64,000 bases of DNA, taken from Brachypodius melanocephalos. Taxonomy: Eukaryota > Chordata > Aves > Passeriformes > Pycnonotidae. The stretch covers positions 1,302,960 to 1,366,959 of the forward strand of contig VZSR01000598.1 of the NCBI GenBank assembly GCA_013398615.1. The letters are read 5' to 3'. A program made the position numbers and the translations under genes. The notes beneath the pieces were generated by a model, which made no database searches, was not told the DNA's origin, and saw nothing but the letters and a program-made list of their open reading frames with translations. Each line of letters starts with the position of its first letter. The first letter of the stretch is position 1. This document shows, one piece after another, positions 58,801 through 64,000 of this stretch.

Positions 58801-59829
58801 GGAACTACAGGGGAGGTCAGAAGAGCTAAGTAGTACATGGAAACACTAAGTATCCATTTCCTGATGATAAATACCTTGTTATGTTATCTCCCTTAATTTC
58901 TTGCTGAGAACTAATCACAGCTACCTTGTGCCTAGTACTCCAGTCTCAGACCCTCCATTCTTGGATCCCTGTCTCTCAGCACCTACACCATGCCTCATGC
59001 ACGGTGAATTCAAGGCCTCAAGCACTGCCTGGAAGCTGCCCTACAGCATTACCCAGAGCCGTGCCCACAGCCTGGGAGAATAGAGAGGCTCAGTGACGCA
59101 GCTCACAGCTCCTCCCCCGCTCAGGCAGGGCCGTACCTGCGTATCCGGGCGCGCAGTGGCAGCGGTAGTGGTCCATGTGGTTGAGGCAGGTGCCGTGGTT
59201 GCGGCAGGGCCGGGACGCGCACTCGTCGATGTCGATCTCGCAGTTGGAGCCCTGGAAGCCGGGCACACAGAAGCAGCTGTACTCGCCCGCCCTGTCCCTG
59301 CAGATGGCCCCGTTCCTGCAGGGCCCCGACGCGCACTCGTCGATGTCGTCCCCGCAGGTGGCCCCGCTGAAGCCGGGCGGGCAGAGGCAGCGGTACCCGC
59401 CCGCAGCCTCCACACATGTGCCGTTGTTCAGGCAGGGCTGGCTGGAGCACACGGAGCTTTCTGCCTGGCAGCCTTCTCCACCCGGCTGGCATCTACAGGT
59501 GTATCCAGTTGGGTTGTCTACACACTCAAATCCAGGGGCTGTGCAGGGGCTGCTCTCACACTCATCAACACTGTCACAGTCGGCACCCGCAGAGCCAGGT
59601 GTGCACACACACTGATATTCCAGGAGCCCTGGAGTCCCGGTGCAGGTCATGTGGGCAGGACACTTATGTTCAATGCAAGCATCATAGAGGAGTTCACAGT
59701 TTATGCCCGTGTAGGCTACAGGCTCCACAGGGCAGGTGCACTGGTAACCCACTTCCAAATCCTTACAGCTCCCCCCATTCTCACAGGGGGAGGACGAACA
59801 GCCACTGTCATTTTCAGAGTATGAAGTTC
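37677..59829 (-). CDS. CRB2: CRB2, Crumbs-family apical polarity protein (first exon outside window)
   Basis: Single-pass apical membrane protein that recruits PALS1/PATJ and PAR6 through its short tail. Shared CDS, 5' to 3' on the minus strand: 59829-59137, 57441-57246, 56841-56702, 56245-56063, 55201-55088, 46746-45808, 44963-44407, 43576-43411, 42998-42131, 41332-41216, 40782-40656. One of two last exons follows: 38909-38682 or 37895-37677. Every junction is AG/GT and all phases fit. With the proximal tail the visible protein is 1,441 residues without the signal peptide. Domains are about 11 EGF-like, two EGF, LamG1, EGF, LamG2, two EGF, LamG3, five EGF, TM and tail. Many EGF repeats carry CxSxPC, the O-glucose consensus used by POGLUT1. 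The tail and the CLQRS.PA.YG insertion identify CRB2. The signal-peptide exon of the long form was not found up to 64,000. Confidence 0.94.
37896..38681 (-). other. CRB2: Spacer between the two CRB2 terminal exons
   Basis: About 0.8 kb that would be 3' UTR for the proximal tail and intron for the distal tail. It contains a variant polyadenylation hexamer TATAAA (38,188-38,193, minus) with a modest GT-rich stretch after it. No canonical AATAAA on the minus strand was seen. Confidence 0.5.
38682..38909 (-). CDS. CRB2: CRB2 terminal exon, proximal (classic CRB2 tail)
   Basis: This 228-nt terminal exon has acceptor tttcttttacag, phase 0, 75 residues and TAG at 38684-38682. [15 protein letters not shown] leads into a transmembrane helix ([20 protein letters not shown]) and the tail [37 protein letters not shown]. 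It carries the FERM-binding GTYSPS and the PDZ-binding ERLI. From the membrane on, the tail appears identical to the human CRB2 tail as I remember it. A variant TATAAA on the minus strand at 38,188-38,193 could give it its own short 3' UTR. Confidence 0.95.
   Translation of the reverse strand, partial: [75 protein letters not shown]
40656..40782 (-). CDS. CRB2: CRB2 last ectodomain EGF exon
   Basis: This 127-nt exon is phase 2 to 0 and encodes NCQININECEPNPCQNGGTC, QDSENRYECVCSASFTGE and RCDIN. The donor AAC/gtaagc leaves phase 0, which both downstream terminal exons accept. This is the branch point for the two alternative tails. Confidence 0.94.
41216..41332 (-). CDS. CRB2: CRB2 EGF exon
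   Basis: This 117-nt exon is phase 2 to 2 and encodes WPFPPQQCGKNFTCLNGGRC then ITESWGANCSCRPGFTGR. It corresponds to the KECSLNVTCL repeat of human CRB2, and it is frame-neutral if skipped. Confidence 0.92.
42131..42998 (-). CDS. CRB2: CRB2 exon: LamG3 and three EGF-like repeats
   Basis: This 868-nt exon is phase 1 to 2. It carries laminin-G domain 3 (VDFRTRDEDAVLLRAVEE, VLAENFTGCLGQVQIGG) followed by EGF repeats DVCASSPCLNAGTC, DDCQPSPCVHGDC and DDCVRHQCLNGATC. The donor is TGCGA/gtaagt. Confidence 0.95.
43411..43576 (-). CDS. CRB2: CRB2 exon: two EGF-like repeats
   Basis: This 166-nt exon is phase 0 to 1 and encodes SEPCQNGGRCIVTWNDFHCS, CPANFTGQFCEEKVWCESDP and CPEATICIDVVAGYV. CPANFTG and the following VWC...PC...ATC correspond to the human CRB2 repeats between LamG2 and LamG3. 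Confidence 0.94.
44407..44963 (-). CDS. CRB2: CRB2 exon: LamG2
   Basis: This 557-nt exon is phase 1 to 0. It encodes the second laminin-G domain, from HPAATFGLENSTSFASF through GGHFKGCLQDIWLN to NGCISDDTCK. Several N-glycosylation sequons are present (NST, NLS, NGT). Confidence 0.94.
45647..45746. other. Assembly gap of exactly 100 N
   Basis: One hundred consecutive N, the usual placeholder for a gap of unknown size. It lies inside the intron between the LamG1 and LamG2 exons. No exon is missing, because the flanking phases fit. Confidence 0.99.
45808..46746 (-). CDS. CRB2: CRB2 exon: two EGF, LamG1, EGF
   Basis: This 939-nt exon is phase 1 to 1. It encodes INECEEGPCKNGAVCEDG, a Crumbs GGKNCSVQLTGC EGF, laminin-G domain 1 (LRFRTTLPSAVLFYRGHE to GFLGCLQDLQVD) and an EGF WCLSQPCLHGGLCVDLW that ends in YGGPACSY. 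It is the common splice target for the long and the putative short transcript. Confidence 0.95.
49680..49840. promoter_or_regulatory. CRB2: Candidate regulatory block near the internal CRB2 first exon
   Basis: The block includes TAATTA (49,706-49,711), GGATTG (49,713-49,718) and ATGATTATC just after. It also has ATTTGCACAATTA (49,805-49,817) and CCATTTCCATGGCAACC (49,821-49,837), which on the other strand resembles an RFX X-box. It lies 0.5-0.7 kb downstream of the candidate start codon, inside the following intron. The function is inferred from motif density only. Confidence 0.35.
50349..50400 (-). CDS. CRB2: Candidate alternative first coding exon of CRB2 (signal peptide)
   Basis: An ATG at 50400-50398 with G at -3 opens MKSVLIGVILKGIFLLA. 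It ends one base into a glycine codon at a good donor, GCAG/gtaatg. This phase 1 end fits the exon starting at 46746 (GT GTG GAA TGT), giving LLAGVECAVNINEC, a signal peptide directly followed by an EGF repeat. A seven-codon upstream ATG frame (MSTRSRP) overlaps the start. The predicted short protein would be 1,017 or 1,014 residues depending on tail. The lysine inside the hydrophobic core is a little unusual. The 5' UTR boundary is unknown. The paralogue CRB1 has a comparable internal-promoter form (CRB1-B). Confidence 0.5.
53400..53465. promoter_or_regulatory. CRB2: Paired GATTAATTG homeodomain sites
   Basis: GGATTAATTG at 53,409-53,418 and AGATTAATTG at 53,431-53,440 lie 22 bp apart (two helical turns), with GACAAAGG, a SOX/TCF-like site, between them. 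They are 3 kb upstream of the candidate internal first exon. Confidence 0.35.
55088..55201 (-). CDS. CRB2: CRB2 EGF exon
   Basis: This 114-nt exon is phase 1 to 1 and encodes one calcium-binding-type EGF: ETCVTNIDECESQPCQNGG, LCQDLVNGFLCQCLPGYS. It is a symmetrical exon, so skipping it would keep the frame. The intron after it (8.3 kb) contains the candidate alternative first exon. Confidence 0.93.
56063..56245 (-). CDS. CRB2: CRB2 EGF exon with the CLQRS insertion
   Basis: This 183-nt exon is phase 1 to 1 and encodes YTGQDCEEDVDECVTEPC, HNGGLCLQRSNPAHYG, FPSNFSYSQAAGFLC and QCQPGFTG. The long insertion between EGF cysteines is a hallmark of this CRB repeat and closely matches CRB2. Confidence 0.94.
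56702..56841 (-). CDS. CRB2: CRB2 EGF exon
   Basis: This 140-nt exon is phase 2 to 1. It completes one EGF (YRCDCSDTGFEGAHCE) and starts another (LECASDPCHNSATCLEG, YSCACWPG), as in the Crumbs DSGFxG...CWPGY region. Confidence 0.93.
57246..57441 (-). CDS. CRB2: CRB2 EGF exon
   Basis: This 196-nt exon is phase 1 to 2 and encodes GVNCDTEIDECASDPCQNG and a second EGF, INECESQPCQNNGTCHDLIN. Both CASDPC and CESQPC are O-glucosylation-type motifs. Confidence 0.93.
59137..59829 (-). CDS. CRB2: CRB2 exon with six N-terminal EGF-like repeats
   Basis: This 693-nt exon is phase 1 to 1, with acceptor ttatctcatcag and donor GCAG/gtacgg. It encodes six EGF-like units with starts GCSSSPCENGGSC, DACIEHKCPAHMTC, DECESSPCTAPGFEC, SVCSSQPCLNNGTC, DECASGPCRNGAIC and DECASRPCRNHGTC. 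The last is completed by the next exon. The 3' half is strongly GC-rich. As I recall, human CRB2 has fewer EGF units here, so this N terminus appears longer and more like CRB1. Confidence 0.93.
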
Positions 59830-62800
59830 CTGATGAGATAAGAGACTTTTTGTTAGTCAGCATTTGTAACATTAAAGAAAAAATTCTGCCAATCCCCACA
59901 TACAGCTCGGAGATTGCCCACCTAAATTCCACACTCCAAAGGGCTGTGTTAGCCAGGAGATGAGGATGACACTGGAGAATCAAATATTTACTATAAAGAA
60001 GACAACAGCCCTTCATTTGGTGGTAATCAGGAATATCTTGCCAATTTGGGTAACCAGGTACGTGATTTTTTAGGAGACACTCACAAACCAATTATTTTAC
60101 TTGTGCTTATTCATCCACGAGTCACTTTGAGAGCAGTGACACATATCACCTTAAATCCATTCACAAGATTAACTTAGTGTAAAATTCCATGACCCCTTTC
60201 ACTGGCAGGGCACAGCATTTGTGCCAGGAAATCCAGAGAGGCAGGATGAGCTCAGGTATTGGTTGCAGCTCTGTATGTCCCAGCTGCTCCCTCTGGGGAT
60301 ACATTTTTTTCTCAGCTAATCCAGAAGTGATTTGAAGATGCTCTCATAAATAACCCAAGGCAAATTCCAAATGGGCACATTTCACAGAGTGTCTGATTAC
60401 ATCAGGCAGCTCAGGTTGGTAACCACTGACCCTCACCCTCTCCTCATGTTAGACATGTAAATTTACACAGCAGGACATTTTTAGCAAGGAGGAGCTGAGA
60501 TCACCGTGCTGATGGCATTTTGGATCAGTGCCTGCTGAGCCAAAACACCCGGCTAACAACCAGATACCAGGAATAATGTTGAGAGCAGGTTTCCCTAAAT
60601 CTGGGAGCATTTGGATGTGATAAGTTAGTTCACACTGAGCCACAATGCCTTGCTGTCCCCACAAAGGCAGTGTTTAAAAGGCTCTTGCCCCATTAAGCAA
60701 CTCCACCATCCGGAAATGTGATGGGACATGCCCACTGAACTGCAAATTTAGTTCATATAAATGAGATTATGTAGGATACACGATATTTTAAAAGAAAAAG
60801 GAAAAAGTATTCAATGTAGCTATTTCAAAACGAAGCAGAATGGAACAATAGGAGGAATCCTCATTTCTTTTCCAAAAGAAATTTTAAATTTACTTTGGGG
60901 AACAAGGGGCAGGTTGACCAAAGGGCAGGACAGCCCAGGGCACAGGAGATAACGGCCTTTATGTTAGAATTAGGATATATGTCCTGGATTCAATGCCACA
61001 ATTAAGCACTTTCCAAAAGACATAAACCAACCAAAAATAGAATAAAGGGACAAAGGCAGTGGAAACGAGAACTTCGTCTTCCACAAAGCCAGCAGTCATT
61101 AGCACCTCATCCCACAGTGGCCTTCTGAGATCAGAGCTTTTCATTCTGTTCAATTCCAAGATAAATAAGAGAGAAGCTGTGTGGTAGAGATATCCCAGCC
61201 TGATTCCCGCATAAGCGTTATGAAACATCCAAACTTGGAAGTAACTCTGCAAACAACTATATAGCAGATGTTTGGAAAATGTCTATGAAAAATGGTCTCA
61301 AAGCAGAGATAAAGCTCATGAAGGAGCAAATGGTATCTGGCAAATTGCTACTGGTGAGACAATCCAGACTTCCCTGGTGCTGGAAGTCAAGCCACCACTT
61401 GAAGCCTTTGGGCAAGCAGCTCTTCACCCTTTCTGCTGCCCTCTCTATGTAGCCGTGGCCAGGTAACGACAGGAATCAGCCTCTGTAAACCCCACAAAGC
61501 TGCAGGTGGAGAGAGCACAGGATCCCCAATCCCTGCAGCTCCCTCAGCCCTCCCTGCTCCATGAGGAATGTTGTTTCACCCTGCCGTGCTCCATGCTAAG
61601 GACTTGTCAGGATCACACACCTCAGCATGGCTCCCCAGCTGACCTCCCTGTCCTCTCGCTGGTGCCAGCGTTATCCTGGCCCGGTTTTGGTCCTGATTGC
61701 CTTGCTCTGGTGCACCTTATCCAGCCCCGGTAGTAAATCTGTGTCAGTGGTGCTCTATCAGCTCTGCCCCATCAGCTCCTCAGTCTCTTTGTACCTGAAG
61801 GTGGAGGCACCGACTTCAGGGCCTGAAAGGGATTTATAGAAGACTTTGGTTTACAAAAGCCTGCCCCTGCCCTGACCTCCCCCAAATTCCTCCCACCAAA
61901 GACTGGAGTTTTTCTAAGTCTTCTTTTAAGAGGCCGTGCTGCTGGGGGAGGGATGGTGCTCAGGGATTTAGGCAGCCCTTTCTCTTCCCAGCATCATCTC
62001 CATGGCCCACCCCTCCCTTCCCCTCTCATGTGATGCTGGGGAGAGCTGCTGAGCCCTGCACTGTCCAGCAATCCCATTATTCTGCCATCAACTCTTTTAT
62101 TCTCAGATTCCCAGTCAGGCAGAAAACAAGGATGACGGAATCTGCCTGGAATCTCTGTGGCAATTAGAGTGGAAGCCCAGGAAACTATTCGCAAAAGAGC
62201 TTTACTAGGCAGGAGATATGAGCCTTTGTAGGCTTAATGAGTAACCGGCCCCAGCCTGCACTTTCCTGCACTTTCCGGAGGCCAGGAGCACGGTTTGGGA
62301 CAAAAAACGAGCCCGAGCCCGGTGCCTGGTGGGAAGGAGCTGCAGCACACTCCATCTGCAAAGAAATTCCCATTTCCACAGAATCCCCAGGCACTGCTGG
62401 CATAGCCAGGCTGAGTCACTGCCAAGGCTCATGAGTGGCTTTCTGCTTCCATGAGAAGAACACAGGTAAAATGCTTTTTGCAAATAAAGCTGAACATCAA
62501 AGCCCTTTGCTATTTCTTGCCTTTCACAAAGTTCTTTCACAACAGACATACCTCTTTATGCCTTCTCTGGTTTGGTCCATCATACAGCTCAACTACAGAC
62601 AACACCAAACTTCTCTAATAAGTGCAAAGGCCTTCTTGGCTACCAAAGACAGCAGTGAAGGAGCAGTGAGAACTCTGGTCTGCTCAAAACTCACTGTGTC
62701 CACAAACATGGTTAATATATGTACTTCAACAGGAGAGCATTTTGGAGAAAAATGTTCCTTTTCTGGAACAGATATCCTGAAGTAACACAGCACTGCTCAC

Positions 62801-64000
62801 AGGGCACACATGGAGCAGGCTGAGGACACTGGAGTGTAAATCACAAGAAATGAAACTTATCTAAATAACTGCAAACCATTCTGTGAACTGCAGCTGGCAG
62901 AAAATCCCCCACATGTTTGACTGACTCAGTGGAGGCTTCAGCACCAACCCCAAACCGTATCACACACTCCCCTGTATCCAGCACTGCTGTACTAATATGG
63001 AATATTTCCCAAGGACAAAACATGCCCCTGTGTGAATGTATTCTAACCCTAATATTCCTTCCACAGCAGTGCTGAACATCTGGCTTGATAAAGATCTCAT
63101 GTTTATAGTTCTGATTTTGTTCTTTTCAACCATCAGTCCTAGGGCATACACTCACTGCTCTTAGTTTTGGAATAGATTAATATATGAATGTGAATAGCAC
63201 ATGAATATGCACCAAACACTAATAAGAAAAATGAATAAATTAGCTTTTCCTGCTGCACAATATGAAAACCATGAAAACATGTAGATGCTGTTTCACTAAC
63301 ACAGTGAAAATCAGGTGAAGCAAATCACTGAATGACAAGTTTATCGTTTTTCACCAAAGGAGTCGTTGCTGGATTAACAATGACATGCAGAAGTTTTCCT
63401 TTACGTTTCACAAGAAAAATATAAATTAGTGATATTTGTAAGGGAAAAAAAATTAGAAGTGTGCTACAGTCATACCATCCTGCAAGCCTGTGCTGAATTG
63501 AAACTGGAGACCACAGCTCCTTTGAAGAACAGTTCCAGGCATTTAGGGGTGGATTAGGAGGAACTTCAAAGGCTACCAGAGTCCCATATAAAGCATTCAT
63601 TGAGCTCTGTCAGGACAGGGCTGGTTTTACACTTTAAAGGTAGCTGACAAAGATTTTCCCCAAACGATGAGGTTTGTGATCTTTTGTAATACTTAAAGGC
63701 AAACAAGCTGGATTACCAGGCTCTGTTTTAATAATTGCCTTTAATAATCTTATACTTTATAAGATTATCAACTGTGTGATCTTGTCAAAGTTGCAACAGC
63801 AAGTTTTTTGACCACAAAAAATCAGAAATTAATGAGAAGTTAGGCAATTACTTCTGTGATTGGAGATGCTGCTTTAGCATTTCTCACTGGCTTCTGTTTT
63901 GGGGGTTTGCTTTTCACAAGTTTGTTTTCTCAAAGTCTTGGGTAACTCTGATGGAGGATGGATCTTGTCAATCTGCAGACACTCCCGACCTTGTGGAAGC
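59830..64000 (-). other. CRB2: CRB2 first intron (5' exon beyond the window)
   Basis: I searched this stretch on the minus strand for a signal-peptide exon ending in phase 1 and found none. It contains a perfect inverted repeat at 63,744-63,768 in an AT-rich block. A 41-codon minus-strand frame open at the window edge (about 63,877-63,999) could not be identified. Confidence 0.65.
63744..63768. promoter_or_regulatory. Perfect 11-bp inverted repeat of homeodomain-type sites
   Basis: ATAATCTTATA, a CTT spacer and TATAAGATTAT form a perfect palindrome with two opposed TAATCT/AGATTA sites. TTAATAATTG and CCTTTAATAATC adjoin it. It may be a paired homeodomain site or simply a hairpin. Confidence 0.35.

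Larger units (their letters stand above)
55202..59136 (-). other. CRB2: CRB2 introns between N-terminal EGF exons
   Basis: Introns 55202-56062, 56246-56701, 56842-57245 and 57442-59136. I see nothing supportable inside them beyond splice signals. Confidence 0.8.

Noticed and set aside
37677..59829. Assignment of the minus-strand gene to CRB1
   Set aside because: The proximal tail ([13 protein letters not shown]...[13 protein letters not shown]) and the CLQRS EGF match CRB2, and the neighbour is DENND1A, whereas CRB1 sits next to DENND1B.
63877..63999. Minus-strand frame open at the right window edge (41 codons ending TGC TAA)
   Set aside because: No recognisable family, no splice signals, and truncation by the window edge. 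It could be chance or an unrecognised repeat.

Overview
This is a vertebrate genomic window, most likely from a bird. The protein exons are vertebrate, introns are moderately compact, and one repeat (11,605-11,725) ends like a CR1 LINE, the dominant avian transposon. About 8% of the window is coding, split over two convergent multi-exon genes. The assignments rest on protein similarity recalled from known families and on exon phases that I checked by hand. No database search was run.

Left half (1-32,379, + strand): the 3' part of DENND1A (connecdenn 1), a DENN-domain exchange factor for Rab35 in clathrin-dependent endocytosis. Ten exons chain in frame (2,247 nt, 748 residues plus stop). They run from the end of the DENN module through the proline-rich tail; the upstream exons lie left of the window. 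An extra in-frame 60-nt exon-like segment at 19,700-19,759 looks like an optional proline-rich cassette. The introns, up to 10.9 kb, hold a CpG-rich island, several AT-rich homeodomain-motif clusters that could be conserved enhancers, small tandem repeats and one CR1 tail.

Middle (32,380-37,676): the tail-to-tail 3' regions. A canonical minus-strand AATAAA with a GT-rich downstream element (35,184-35,189) probably ends the CRB2 transcripts.

Right half (37,677-59,829, - strand): CRB2, a Crumbs-family apical polarity protein. Eleven shared exons encode about 21 EGF-like and three laminin-G domains. The signal-peptide exon of the long form is beyond 64,000. The same DENND1A/CRB2 tail-to-tail order occurs in human, which supports CRB2 rather than CRB1 (whose neighbour is DENND1B). 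An assembly gap of 100 N lies in one intron (45,647-45,746).

The most striking observation is that CRB2 has two complete alternative last exons. Each encodes a transmembrane helix and a Crumbs tail ending in ERLI, in the same splice phase. The proximal one (38,682-38,909) is the classic CRB2 tail. The distal one (37,677-37,895) looks like a CRB1 tail. An internal signal-peptide exon (50,349-50,400), phase-compatible with the exon carrying the first laminin-G domain, predicts a short CRB2 form comparable to the CRB1-B isoform of the paralogue. Together these predict up to four membrane-anchored CRB2 proteins from one locus.
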